64,000 bases of DNA, from contig JAIQFI010000007.1 in NCBI GenBank assembly GCA_020073345.1, positions 1 to 64,000 on the forward strand. The letters run 5' to 3'. Positions 48,082-57,667 of the stretch are shown piece after piece. Both the position numbers and the translations under genes were made by a program. The stretch comes from Terriglobia bacterium. Its GTDB lineage: Bacteria; Acidobacteriota; Terriglobia; Bryobacterales; Bryobacteraceae. The notes below the pieces were generated by a model that worked only from the letters and a program-made list of their open reading frames with translations, ran no database searches and was not told the DNA's origin. Position 1 is the first letter of the stretch; each line of letters starts with the position of its first letter.

Positions 48082-51000
48082 GCACCTCGGCGCGCACGGT
48101 CTCGGACGCCGAGGCCCGGCACAGAATCCAGACATCGCTCGACGAGAGCCTGATCGTCGAGGCGTCGGCCGGCACCGGCAAGACCACCGAGCTGGTGCAC
48201 CGAATCGTAGAAGTGCTGGCCTCTGGACGGACGACCATAGACAAGATCGCAGCGGTGACGTTCACGCACAAAGCCGCCGGGGAGTTGAAGCTTCGGCTGC
48301 GCGAGGAACTCGACAAGACGCGGCAAGAGCGATCGAGCGACGAGTTGGAGCACGCACTGGAGCATCTGGAGGAAGCGTCCATCGGTACCATCCACTCCTT
48401 CTGCGCGCAGCTTTTGCGCGAGCGGCCGGTCGAAGCACGCGTCGATCCGGCCTTCCAGGAGCTGAGCGAACAGGAAAGCGGGCGGCTGTATCAACGGTCG
48501 TTTCGAACATGGCTCGAACACCGATTGGCCGAGCCGTCGCCGGGATTGCGGCGGGCCTTCGCAAGGCTCGCCTGGCGCGACTCCTGGGATGACTCCCCGC
48601 CCCTCGATCAATTGCAGTACTCAGGCAGAAAATTGGTAGAGTGGCGCGACTACCCCGCCGCGTGGCGTCGGGAGCCGTTCGCGCGCGAAGAAGAAATCGG
48701 CACGCTGCTCCGCATGGCTCGCGAGCTGGCGGATCTGAGCTGTCGTCCGCGCAGGGTAACCGACAACCTTTACATCGGGCTCCAGCCGGTCCGGCTAATG
48801 GTGCAAGCCGTAGCAGCGCACGATCAGGATTCGCTCGAGGCCGCGGTGTTGAAGCTAGGACGGGACCTGCGCCGCGACACGAAAAAAGGCTCAGGCGACT
48901 ACGGGGGCGGCGTGAGCCGGGAAGACCTGGTGAAGCGGCGTGACGAACTGCTCCGATGGATCGAAGAGTTCCGGCGGCGGGCCGATGCCGACCTGGCGGC
49001 CGAGCTTCGCGAGGAGATGTCCGGTCTGGTCGAGGAGTACAACCAGCGCAAGCGCCTCCAAGGCAAGCTGGACTTCGTGGACCTGTTGGTTTGCGCCAGG
49101 GATCTGGTTCGCGATCAACGAGTTGTCCGTGAATACCTCCAGAAACGCTTCAGCCACCTGTTCATCGACGAATTCCAGGATACCGACCCGCTCCAGGCGG
49201 AAATCCTGCTGCTGTTGGCCGCCGATGACCCGACGGAATCCGACTGGCTGAAGATACGGGCCGTCGCCGGAAAGCTCTTCGTGGTGGGGGACCCCAAGCA
49301 ATCGATATACAAGTTCCGGCGGGCGGATATCCTGCTCTACCGCCAAATTCGGGACGCAATGGTCGAGCGCGGATGCGGGCTGGTTGCGCTGCGCAAGAGT
49401 TTCCGGTCTGTCCCGAACCTGCAACATTTCGTCAACACGGCGTTTGAAACAGAGATGGATGGCGATGGACACGCCGAGTGGATCCCCCTGGAGCGGTATC
49501 GGGAAGAAATCGATGGGCGGCCGAGTCTAATCGCGCTGCCGGTGCCGCGTCCTTACAAGACGCGCCTCTCGAAAGAGGCGGTAAACCGGTCACTTCCGGA
49601 CGCGATCGCGGCCTTCGTCGCCTGGCTCGTACAAGAGAGCGGCTGGGGATTTAAGGCCAGGGATATCGCGATCTTGTTCCGGCGGCGCACCCAAGGAGGC
49701 CAGGACCTGACGCGCGAGTATGCCCGGGCGCTGGAAGCCCGCAATGTCGATCACCTGCTGGCTGGGTCGAAGTCATTCCACCATCGCGAAGAGGTGGAAA
49801 CCCTGCGAGCCGCCCTGACCGCGATCGAGTGGCCGGATGACGAGCTGAGCGTCTTCGCCACGCTAAAAGGGTCGCTGTTCGCGATCCCAGATGAAGTGTT
49901 GCTTGTGCACAAGCATAAGCGCGGCCGGCTCCATCCGTTTCATCGTGAAGGCGCCGAACCTCCCATCGCCGATGCACTGGGACTGCTTGCCGAACTGCAT
50001 CGCACCCGCAATTATCAGCCCTTCGCCGCGACGGTCCACGCGCTGCTCGAAGCGACCCGGGCCCACGCGGGGTTCCTGCTGCGCCCGGGCGGTAATCAGA
50101 TCCTGGCGAACGTGGCTCGCGTCGCGGATCTCGCGCGCACATACGAGATGACCGGAGGCGTGTCATTTCGGGGGTTCGTCGAGGAATTAACTACGCAGGC
50201 CGAGAAAGAAGAAGCCTCCGAAGCGCCCGTGCTCGAAGAGGATTCCGATGGGGTTCGCTTAATGACCGTACATGGCGCAAAAGGCCTGGAGTTTCCCGTG
50301 GTGATTCTGGCGGATCTAACCGCGAATCTGTGCGCGCGCGAACCCGACCAATATGTCGACGGAACCAAGCGAATAAGCGCCACTCGCCTGCTGCGCTGCG
50401 CGCCTTGGGAGTTACTGGATCACGAGGCCGACGAAGCGGCTCGAGAGCGCGCGGAAGGAGTGCGCGTCGCTTACGTGGCCGCCACACGAGCACGCGATCT
50501 GCTGGTGGTCCCGGCGTGCGGCGACGAGCCGTTTCCGCAGGACAATTGGCTGAGTCCCTTGAATAAGGCTCTGTATCCGTCGCGCGAAGCTTGGCGCAAG
50601 TCGAGCCCGGCTCATCTCAGATTGGGATGTCCGGAATTCGGCGCTGCCAGTGTCGTCGAGCGTCCCATGGATTACGATCGCGAGGCCGAGTTTTCCGTTC
50701 GTCCCGGAATCATTACCCCGCAGCAGGGATCGCATGAAGTGGTTTGGTGGGATCCGCGCACACTGAAACTGGGAGTCGAAGGAGACCACGGGCTGCGCCA
50801 GGAAGAGCTTTTGAAAGACGACGGGGGTGCGAGTTCAGCGTCCTATCAAGCATGGCGGGAACAACGCGCGAAGACTATCGATGCCGCAGCGCGCCCCGAA
50901 TTTGCTGTATTCCTGGCGAGCCATGCGCCCGATGCTCCTCCGAATCCCGTTGCCGTCGAATCCGTAGCGGCAGGTCTGGAGACCGCTCCTACGGGACGAC

Positions 51001-51419
51001 GGTTCGGAACACTCGTCCACGCCGTTCTGCGCGACGTGCCGCTCGACGCGAGCCGTGCCGCCATCCACCAATGGGCGCAGCTCAACGCGCGCATTCTCGG
51101 CGCTCCCGCTGAAGAGGCCGATGCTGCCTGCTTCCGCGTGGAGGCCGCGCTCGCTCATCCGCTGCTCGTTCGCGCCCGCGCAGCCGAGCGGAAACATCGC
51201 GAGTATCCCGTCATGCTTCGTGTTGACGGCGGACGACTCATGGAAGGCGTCATTGATCTGGCCTTCGTAGAGAACAACGCCTGGGTGATCGTCGACTTCA
51301 AGACCGACGCCGATCTTTCCGGCCACCGCGACCAGTACCAGCGGCAGCTTCAATGGTACGCGAGCGCGCTCAATCGCCTGACTGGCTTGCCAGCACGGGC
51401 GTATCTGCTCGGGGTGTAG
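48078..51419 (+). CDS. addA: AddA-like helicase/nuclease subunit
   Basis: AddA is the active UvrD/RecB-type helicase and nuclease of the AddAB complex. Walker A is VEASAGTGKTTEL (about residues 28-40), then AAVTFTHKAAGELKLRLRE, SIGTIHSFCAQLLRE, LFIDEFQDTDPLQAEIL (Walker B), VGDPKQSIYKFRRADI, LMTVHGAKGLEFPVVILADL and VAYVAATRARDLLVVPA. The C-terminal nuclease shows GVIDLAFVENNAWVIVDFKT and QYQRQLQWYA. Length is 1113 aa. The 3' end overlaps the convergent RND gene by 50 bp. Confidence 0.93.
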   Translation: MSTSARTVSDAEARHRIQTSLDESLIVEASAGTGKTTELVHRIVEVLASGRTTIDKIAAVTFTHKAAGELKLRLREELDKTRQERSSDELEHALEHLEEASIGTIHSFCAQLLRERPVEARVDPAFQELSEQESGRLYQRSFRTWLEHRLAEPSPGLRRAFARLAWRDSWDDSPPLDQLQYSGRKLVEWRDYPAAWRREPFAREEEIGTLLRMARELADLSCRPRRVTDNLYIGLQPVRLMVQAVAAHDQDSLEAAVLKLGRDLRRDTKKGSGDYGGGVSREDLVKRRDELLRWIEEFRRRADADLAAELREEMSGLVEEYNQRKRLQGKLDFVDLLVCARDLVRDQRVVREYLQKRFSHLFIDEFQDTDPLQAEILLLLAADDPTESDWLKIRAVAGKLFVVGDPKQSIYKFRRADILLYRQIRDAMVERGCGLVALRKSFRSVPNLQHFVNTAFETEMDGDGHAEWIPLERYREEIDGRPSLIALPVPRPYKTRLSKEAVNRSLPDAIAAFVAWLVQESGWGFKARDIAILFRRRTQGGQDLTREYARALEARNVDHLLAGSKSFHHREEVETLRAALTAIEWPDDELSVFATLKGSLFAIPDEVLLVHKHKRGRLHPFHREGAEPPIADALGLLAELHRTRNYQPFAATVHALLEATRAHAGFLLRPGGNQILANVARVADLARTYEMTGGVSFRGFVEELTTQAEKEEASEAPVLEEDSDGVRLMTVHGAKGLEFPVVILADLTANLCAREPDQYVDGTKRISATRLLRCAPWELLDHEADEAARERAEGVRVAYVAATRARDLLVVPACGDEPFPQDNWLSPLNKALYPSREAWRKSSPAHLRLGCPEFGAASVVERPMDYDREAEFSVRPGIITPQQGSHEVVWWDPRTLKLGVEGDHGLRQEELLKDDGGASSASYQAWREQRAKTIDAAARPEFAVFLASHAPDAPPNPVAVESVAAGLETAPTGRRFGTLVHAVLRDVPLDASRAAIHQWAQLNARILGAPAEEADAACFRVEAALAHPLLVRARAAERKHREYPVMLRVDGGRLMEGVIDLAFVENNAWVIVDFKTDADLSGHRDQYQRQLQWYASALNRLTGLPARAYLLGV

Positions 51420-54400
51420 GCCGGCGCTCGACCAGTGTATACAGAGCTGGAAGTACGATAAGCGTGAGCGCGGTCGCCGACACCAGGCCTCCGATGATCA
51501 CCACCGCGAGGGGCTTCTGCACCTCCGATCCGATGCCCTTCGAGAGGGCCATAGGCAGAAGCCCCAGCATGGCCAGGAGCGCGGTCATCAATACCGTACG
51601 GAAGCGCACCAGCGATCCTTCGATCGCAGCCTGGCGCGCATCCAGCCCCTCGGCGCGCAGGGCGTTGAAGTAGCTCACGATCACGACGCCGTTTAGCACC
51701 GCCTGGCCGAACAACGCGATGAACCCGATGGCAGCCGACACACTCAGCGGAATCTTGGTGATCAGCAGCGCCAGAATCCCGCCCACCAAAGCAAACGGAA
51801 TGTTCGAGAGAATCAGCAGGGCGCTCTTCACCGAGCCGAAGGCATTGAACAGCAGCAGAAAGATCAGAAAGATGCTGATGGGAACGATGATCTGCAGGCG
51901 CTTCATGGCGCGCTGCTGGTTTTCGAATTCACCGCCCCACTGCAGGTAATAACCTGGCGGAAGCGTCACGTTATGCTTAACGCGCTGCTGCATTTCCTCC
52001 ACGGCGCTGCCCATGTCACGACCGCGTAGGAACACGCCGATGGCGTTCAGGCGCTTGCCCGATTCGTGCGCGATGTTCATGCTTCCCGAGCCGATGCCGA
52101 GCGTAGCAACATCTTCCAGTGGCACGCGCAGCCCGCGCGGAGTCTCCACCAGAATCTCGCCGATCGTCGCAATATCCCGGCGTTGGTCTTCCTGCAGGCG
52201 CACCACCACTGGATACTTCCGTTCGCCCTCCCAGATCTCCGTGGCCTCCTTGCCGCCGACCGCCGTTTCGATCACATTCTGCACGTCGACCACGTTCAGC
52301 CCGTATCGCGCCGCCCGCGCACGGTCGATTTCGATCTGCAACTGCGGCACGCTACCCGCCCGGTCGATGAAAGCGCGCGCCACGCCGCGCACCGACGAAA
52401 CCTGATCCAGCACTTGCTGCGATGTTTTCTTGATTACGTCCAGATCGTCGCCGAACACCTTGATCACGATCTGACCGTCGATCTGCGAAATGCTTTCCAG
52501 GATGTTGTCGCGGATCGGTTGAGAGAAGCTGGGCTCGAAGCCGGGAACCTTGGACAGCGCCTCGTCGAATTGCTTGAGCAGTTCTTCTTTGCTGAGCTTG
52601 CTCTTCCATTCCTCTTGTGGATATGTATCCACCAGGAATTCGGCCATGTTGATCTGTTTGGGATCGGTGCCGTCCTCCGGCCGTCCCGCCTTGGAGATGA
52701 CCGCACGCACTTCCGGAAAGTGTTTGAGAATGGACCTTACGCGGGCGCATTCCTTAACCGCCTCGCTCACGGAGATCCCCGGAGGCAGCGTCAGATTTAC
52801 CCATACCGAACCCTCGTTCAGCTCGGGAAGAAACTCACTTCCAAGTTGGCTGGCGAGAAGAAGACTTCCCGCGAGTGCCATGACCGCCGCCGCCAGCACT
52901 AGTACCGGCCATCGCACGGCGTACGTCAGCACCGGACGGTACAGCTTCTTACAGAACCGAACCAGGCGATTTTCGCCGTGCGGCACGCCGCGCCGCAGCA
53001 GGAAGTAAGCCATCACCGGGACCAGCGTCAGCGAAAACAACAGCGACCCGAGCAGCGCCGAGACGATGGTGTACGCCATGGGCGCGAAGATGCGCCCTTC
53101 CTGGCGCTGCAAGGTGAATATCGGAATATGCGCGATGATGATGATCAGCATCGAGAACATGGTCGGCCGCCCAACGTGAGCCGCGGCCTCGATGATCACG
53201 TCCCGAACGTTTCCGCGTACCTTGTTCAGTGCCGACGTCGCATGCTGGTGCTCGGATAGCTCACGGAAGATGTTTTCCAGTACGATCACTGCCCCGTCCA
53301 CGATGATGCCGAAGTCCATCGCGCCGAGCGAAAGCAGGTTGGCGGGTAGCCCCCGGAAGCGCAGACCCATGAAGGTGGACAGCAGCGCCAGTGGGATGAT
53401 CGCCGCGACAATCGCCGCGGCGCGCAGGTTTCCCAGGAATAGGTAGAGCACGATCATCACCAGAATCGCGCCCTCCAGCAGGTTCTTGAACACTGTGTGC
53501 AGCGTGGTGTCGATCAGGAACGTCCGGTCATAGTACGGAACGATGGAGACTCCCTTGGGAAGAATCGAATCGTTCAGCTCCTGGACCCGCGTCTTGACCG
53601 CCTTCAGAACCTCCGACGGATTTTCCCCCTTACGCATGAGAATGATGCCGGTGACGATTTCGTTGTCTTCGTTCATCCCCACCGTGCCCTGCCGCGGAAC
53701 CGAGCTTACGTCAACCGTCGCGATATCGCGCACCAGCAAGGGTGTTCCGCCGTGTTCAGCTAGTATGATGTTGCCGATGTCATCCGCAGAGCGCAGCAGG
53801 CCGATGCCGCGAATCAGATACTGCTGGTCGCCTTGTTCCAGGTAACTGCCGCCGGCGTTCGCATTTCCCTGCCCCAGCGCGGTCAGCACCTGCTGCATGG
53901 GAATGTTATTCGCCTTCAGCTTGGCTAGATCCAGGCTGACCTGGTACTGCTTCAGGAATCCGCCCAGGCTGACCACGTCGGCGACCCCGGGCGCGAGCTT
54001 CAGGTAGCGGGTGATCGTCCAATCCTGGATCGAGCGCAGCTCCTTCAAATCCTGACCGTTTCCATGCACCCGGTAGCGAAACAGCTCGCCGATGGGCGTG
54101 GATAAGGGCGCGAGCTGCACCTGGGCTTTATCGGGAAGATCCACGCCGCGCAGGCGTTCGAGCACCAGTTGGCGAGCTTGATAGTCGTCGGCGCGGTCGT
54201 CGAAGGTGACGATCAGGAACGACAAGCCGAACTGCGTGTGCGAAAACATCCGCACGGCGTTCGGCAGGCCGCTCAGGCCGATCTCCAGCGGCGTGGTGAC
54301 CTGCTTTTCGACCTCTTCGGCCGCGTACCCCGGATACAGCGTGATCACTGTGACCTGGATATCGGTCACATCCGGAAACGCCTCGATCGGCAGATTCTCG

Positions 54401-54492
54401 AATGCCACTATGCCGCCCAGCACGAACAAGCCGGTCAGCAGGAACACGAACAACGGCTGATGCAAAGCGAACGAGACTAAGCGTTTGATCAT
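51370..54492 (-). CDS. CzcA-type heavy-metal efflux RND pump
   Basis: This is the inner-membrane RND transporter of a tripartite efflux system. It starts MIKRLVSFALHQPLFVFLLT and carries the 12-helix, two-porter-loop layout. The fourth-helix motif is DFGIIVDGAVIVLEN, with the two Asp and Glu found in divalent-cation (Zn, Co, Cd, Ni) pumps; the Cu/Ag pump CusA lacks them. Length of 1040 aa is normal. It is the last gene of the operon after the adaptor (8 bp gap). Confidence 0.93.
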   Translation of the reverse strand: MIKRLVSFALHQPLFVFLLTGLFVLGGIVAFENLPIEAFPDVTDIQVTVITLYPGYAAEEVEKQVTTPLEIGLSGLPNAVRMFSHTQFGLSFLIVTFDDRADDYQARQLVLERLRGVDLPDKAQVQLAPLSTPIGELFRYRVHGNGQDLKELRSIQDWTITRYLKLAPGVADVVSLGGFLKQYQVSLDLAKLKANNIPMQQVLTALGQGNANAGGSYLEQGDQQYLIRGIGLLRSADDIGNIILAEHGGTPLLVRDIATVDVSSVPRQGTVGMNEDNEIVTGIILMRKGENPSEVLKAVKTRVQELNDSILPKGVSIVPYYDRTFLIDTTLHTVFKNLLEGAILVMIVLYLFLGNLRAAAIVAAIIPLALLSTFMGLRFRGLPANLLSLGAMDFGIIVDGAVIVLENIFRELSEHQHATSALNKVRGNVRDVIIEAAAHVGRPTMFSMLIIIIAHIPIFTLQRQEGRIFAPMAYTIVSALLGSLLFSLTLVPVMAYFLLRRGVPHGENRLVRFCKKLYRPVLTYAVRWPVLVLAAAVMALAGSLLLASQLGSEFLPELNEGSVWVNLTLPPGISVSEAVKECARVRSILKHFPEVRAVISKAGRPEDGTDPKQINMAEFLVDTYPQEEWKSKLSKEELLKQFDEALSKVPGFEPSFSQPIRDNILESISQIDGQIVIKVFGDDLDVIKKTSQQVLDQVSSVRGVARAFIDRAGSVPQLQIEIDRARAARYGLNVVDVQNVIETAVGGKEATEIWEGERKYPVVVRLQEDQRRDIATIGEILVETPRGLRVPLEDVATLGIGSGSMNIAHESGKRLNAIGVFLRGRDMGSAVEEMQQRVKHNVTLPPGYYLQWGGEFENQQRAMKRLQIIVPISIFLIFLLLFNAFGSVKSALLILSNIPFALVGGILALLITKIPLSVSAAIGFIALFGQAVLNGVVIVSYFNALRAEGLDARQAAIEGSLVRFRTVLMTALLAMLGLLPMALSKGIGSEVQKPLAVVIIGGLVSATALTLIVLPALYTLVERRPTPRADTPVLASQSGD

Positions 54493-54500
54493 CGCCGCAG

Positions 54501-55664
54501 TTACTCCTGCCGTTGCTTGCGGCGATAGTCCAGCAGCATGGCTCCGTCGGTCACGATTTTTTCACCGGCGTGGAGGCCGCTTGTCACCCTCAAGCGGCCT
54601 TCAGCGTCGGGCGCGGCGACGATCAGGCGCCGCTCGAAGCGCCGGTCGTTTATCGCCGCGAACACGTAGCTCTTGCCGTCCTCTGTAAACACCGCGCCGG
54701 CGGGTACTGAAATCGCGGCGCCACCCTCGCTCAATTCGAGCGAGGAGGTAATGAACATTTCGGGCTTGAGCAAAACTTCAGGATTCGAAACCAGCAGGCG
54801 GACCTTTAGAGTCCGGCTGTCCGGATCGACTTTGTCGCTGATCCGCTCCACGCTGGCAGGAAAGCGGTGGTTGGGATAAGCCGCTGCCACCACCTGCACG
54901 TTCTGGCCCACGCGGACCAGATGAATGTCGCGCTCGAAAACATCCACCAGAACCCAGACTGTGCTGAGATCGGCGATGGTGAGCAAGGCGGTGCTGTCGG
55001 CTTGTACGTACTGACCCGGAGTCAGATTGCGCTCGATGAGCGTCCCGGCCATGGGTGAGCGCACCGGCACCAGCGATCGCAACCCTCCGTCCTTCGCCGC
55101 CTCCTTTGGATCGATGCCCAGGACCCGAAGCGCTTCTTCGCCCCGAGCCACATGCGTCGTGGCCTTGGCCAGATCGTTTTCCGTCTGCTGGAACGAGATG
55201 CGGGAGGCAGCCTGGTGCTCGAACAGATCCTTGTTCATGATGTAGGTCTTCTGCGCCAGATCCAGGTCACGCTGGCTTTCGAGGTAATCCGCGACCAGAG
55301 AGGCGACCTCGCGGCTCTTGATCGAAAACAGCACTTGATCCTTTCCGATGGAATCGCCCACGCGGGCCTGAAAATCTACTACCTGGCCGGGCAGTGGCGC
55401 CAGGATGCGAACGGTACGGTCTTCATTGAATTGCACTTTGCCTGTGCCGCTGAGATTACCGCGTCCTGATTCAGAGCGGACCGCCTCGACCTTGATGTTC
55501 GCCAGCATGGCGGGATCGAGCTCCACGTCGTTGGGAATCGGCGCCTTGGCGGACACCTTTGCAGCATCGGGCGCGGCGGCGGAAGCTTCGCTTGCGCCGC
55601 TTCTCTGGCATCCCGTGATTGCCAGCGCGATCAGCGCTGTAGACAAGATCAAACTCCCTTTCAT
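54501..55664 (-). CDS. RND efflux periplasmic adaptor (CzcB/CusB-like)
   Basis: The membrane-fusion protein links pump and outer-membrane channel. A lipoprotein-like signal (LILSTALIALAITGCQRSG, lipobox ITGC) is followed by a lipoyl/barrel-sandwich region (VRILAPLPGQVVDFQARVGD), a coiled-coil hairpin (about 125-175), a second lipoyl half (VRSPMAGTLIERNLTPGQYV) and the beta-barrel (VWVLVDVFERDIHLVRVGQN). The start overlaps the channel gene's stop by 4 bp. Confidence 0.92.
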   Translation of the reverse strand: MKGSLILSTALIALAITGCQRSGASEASAAAPDAAKVSAKAPIPNDVELDPAMLANIKVEAVRSESGRGNLSGTGKVQFNEDRTVRILAPLPGQVVDFQARVGDSIGKDQVLFSIKSREVASLVADYLESQRDLDLAQKTYIMNKDLFEHQAASRISFQQTENDLAKATTHVARGEEALRVLGIDPKEAAKDGGLRSLVPVRSPMAGTLIERNLTPGQYVQADSTALLTIADLSTVWVLVDVFERDIHLVRVGQNVQVVAAAYPNHRFPASVERISDKVDPDSRTLKVRLLVSNPEVLLKPEMFITSSLELSEGGAAISVPAGAVFTEDGKSYVFAAINDRRFERRLIVAAPDAEGRLRVTSGLHAGEKIVTDGAMLLDYRRKQRQE

Positions 55665-56926
55665 GGAATCACCTCTTCGCCAACCACCGCGGCCAGGCGG
55701 CTCACGGCCCGTCGGTAATCGGCTTGCGCGTCGTAATACGTCGACATGGTTTCGTTGAAAGCTCTCTGCGCGTCCAGAACGTCCAGTAGCGACCCGGCGC
55801 CCGCCTGGTAAACGTAGGTCGTCGTATTGCGGGCTTCCTGAGACAGCCCCAGCAGATCGCTCTCGATATCGCCGATCAGCTGGCGCGCGGTTTCGTACTC
55901 GCGGTAGGCCCCGGTCACTTCGCCCGAAACCTGGGACTGCAGCGCGTCCATCTGTTTCTGCAACTGAACCTCTTCGGAGCTCACGCGAGCGATTTCGCCC
56001 TGGTTCCGGTTGAACACCGGCAGCGGCACGCTGAAGAAAAAACCCACGGAATTCCCGGTGCCATTGACGCCTTGCTGGCGTCGATATTCCGCACCCGCGG
56101 CGTAATCCACCTTGCCGTTCGCCAGTTGAAGCCGTAGCTCGGACTGTGACCGCGCCTGGTCCAGCCGCGCGGCTTGGATGTCGGGCCGCACCGACAGCGC
56201 GCAGGCTCGAATCTGGTCAAGAGCAGGTGCCGCGGGTGGAATCGGAATCTTCAGCGGATCGCTGATATCAACAGGCATCTCGCCGGGCGCGCGCCCCAGC
56301 AGCGTTTGGAGCTTGATACGGGCCGTTGTGAGCGCCAGTTCCGCGGTCTTGACATTGCTGCGGAACTGCAGCATCGCCACGCGGGAGCGCGTCAGTTCGA
56401 TGGGCGGAATTGCCCCGCCCTTTAGTCGCGTCTCGTTGAGCTGGACCACCGCCTCCAGCGACTTCAAATTGTCATTGGCAAGATCCAGGCGAGCCCTGGC
56501 CTCCATGACATCAATGCAGGCCAGCGTTACGTCCAGCCTCAGGCGGCGGATCGAGTCGGCCACTCGGGCCTCGGCGATTTTCTGCGCATAGCCCGCGGTG
56601 TCCACGCGGTATTCGCGTTTGTGCGCACGCTCGAACGGGAAATCGATGCGTAAGGCTGTCTCTGTGGGCCCCGCTCCATTCACCTCGCTAAAGCCGCTGC
56701 CCAGCCAGTCCAGATGATCGGATGATGCGCTCACCACTGGATTCGGCCGAAGACGGGCAGTGATCACCGCCGTTTCCGCTACTGGAATACCGAGCTTTTC
56801 TGCCAGCAGTCCCGGGTTATTCTGCAGGGCTTCCTGGACGGCCTGATCGATCGTAATCGCCGGTAGCGGCGCCACGGCCAGCACCAGACCCACCACCAAA
56901 CCGAACGCCAATGACTTCGCAGAAAT
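55661..56926 (-). CDS. TolC-family outer-membrane efflux protein, possible ATT start
   Basis: The TolC channel has its two repeat units: ITIDQAVQEALQNNPGLLAE near residue 20 and a second helix pair around ALDQIRACALSVRPDIQAAR. The 3' half has the conserved GSLLDVLDAQRAFNETMSTY. The track begins at TTG (56911), which leaves the signal peptide without its positive end and has its SD 21 bases away. Moving back gives MSAKSLAFGLVVGLVLAVAP from an ATT codon at 56926, six bases after a perfect AGGAGG. No ATG, GTG or TTG lies between. First gene of the efflux operon. Confidence 0.85.
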   Translation of the reverse strand: MSAKSLAFGLVVGLVLAVAPLPAITIDQAVQEALQNNPGLLAEKLGIPVAETAVITARLRPNPVVSASSDHLDWLGSGFSEVNGAGPTETALRIDFPFERAHKREYRVDTAGYAQKIAEARVADSIRRLRLDVTLACIDVMEARARLDLANDNLKSLEAVVQLNETRLKGGAIPPIELTRSRVAMLQFRSNVKTAELALTTARIKLQTLLGRAPGEMPVDISDPLKIPIPPAAPALDQIRACALSVRPDIQAARLDQARSQSELRLQLANGKVDYAAGAEYRRQQGVNGTGNSVGFFFSVPLPVFNRNQGEIARVSSEEVQLQKQMDALQSQVSGEVTGAYREYETARQLIGDIESDLLGLSQEARNTTTYVYQAGAGSLLDVLDAQRAFNETMSTYYDAQADYRRAVSRLAAVVGEEVIP

Positions 56927-56983
56927 AATACACCTCCTGTCAGCCTTAAGAGGCTGGTCAGATTACAATGCTTTTGACTGGAA

Positions 56984-57622
56984 TCAGGAGTTGCGGGGAG
57001 GAGCGCGCGGGCGGAAATCGGAACGGCGTGCGTCCCGTCGTGCGAACTCATTTTGCCAAGTGCAACCGGCGACGACGCGTTCCGGCGAGGCGATCACGGC
57101 CGAAGGCGCCACCGACTGTGTCCGCTCTTCGGAGATAGCGAATAACGGGAGTTCCGGGACGTGCCCCCGCCAGGCCGATCCTGGCCGCTCGCTCCAGAGC
57201 TTCCGGAAGTCCGCCAGATGTCCTTCGTGGAAGGAGCCGGCGCCGTCATTGATCCACACGCCGATCGGCTGGCTCGATAACGGTTCGAATATGACCAAAT
57301 CTCCGTCATCGTCGCCATCCACGTCGCGACTGCTCAACTCGACCGTCGCGCCAGGGCTTAGGAAATGGAACGAGGTCTGCTGGAAAGCGCCCAGCGTGAT
57401 GCGGACTTCTTGGGCATAACCATTGGCATCGTGCCGCTCCGATCGCGCGGTCGCCAGATCGATGTTCTGGTCTCCGTTGAGATCCGCCAGCACCCAGCCG
57501 GACACTGCGTCCGAATTATTCGCAAAAGGTAAGTTGCGGGTCGTGCCGGCGAGACCCAGCCCGCTTCCGGCCAAGGCCAGGAGCAGAAGCCGTAGCGCCG
57601 AAGATTTGGCGAGAAACCGCAC
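56984..57622 (-). CDS. Secreted FG-GAP/VCBS-repeat protein
   Basis: GTG start and a signal peptide (LRLLLLALAGSGLGLAG) are followed by two calcium-binding-type repeats, WVLADLNGDQNIDLATARSE and RDVDGDDDGDLVIFEPLS, and a VWINDGAGSFHEG turn. The D-x-[ND]-x-D-G pattern is that of FG-GAP repeats in surface propellers. Only two to three repeats are present, far fewer than a full seven-blade propeller, so this may be a truncated or fused remnant. The last 60 residues are low complexity. It stands before the efflux operon on the same strand. Confidence 0.65.
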   Translation of the reverse strand: MRFLAKSSALRLLLLALAGSGLGLAGTTRNLPFANNSDAVSGWVLADLNGDQNIDLATARSERHDANGYAQEVRITLGAFQQTSFHFLSPGATVELSSRDVDGDDDGDLVIFEPLSSQPIGVWINDGAGSFHEGHLADFRKLWSERPGSAWRGHVPELPLFAISEERTQSVAPSAVIASPERVVAGCTWQNEFARRDARRSDFRPRAPPRNS

Positions 57623-57667
57623 GTCGCCCCGATTATAGCGCGACCTCTACTAGCCCGTGAATGAAAA

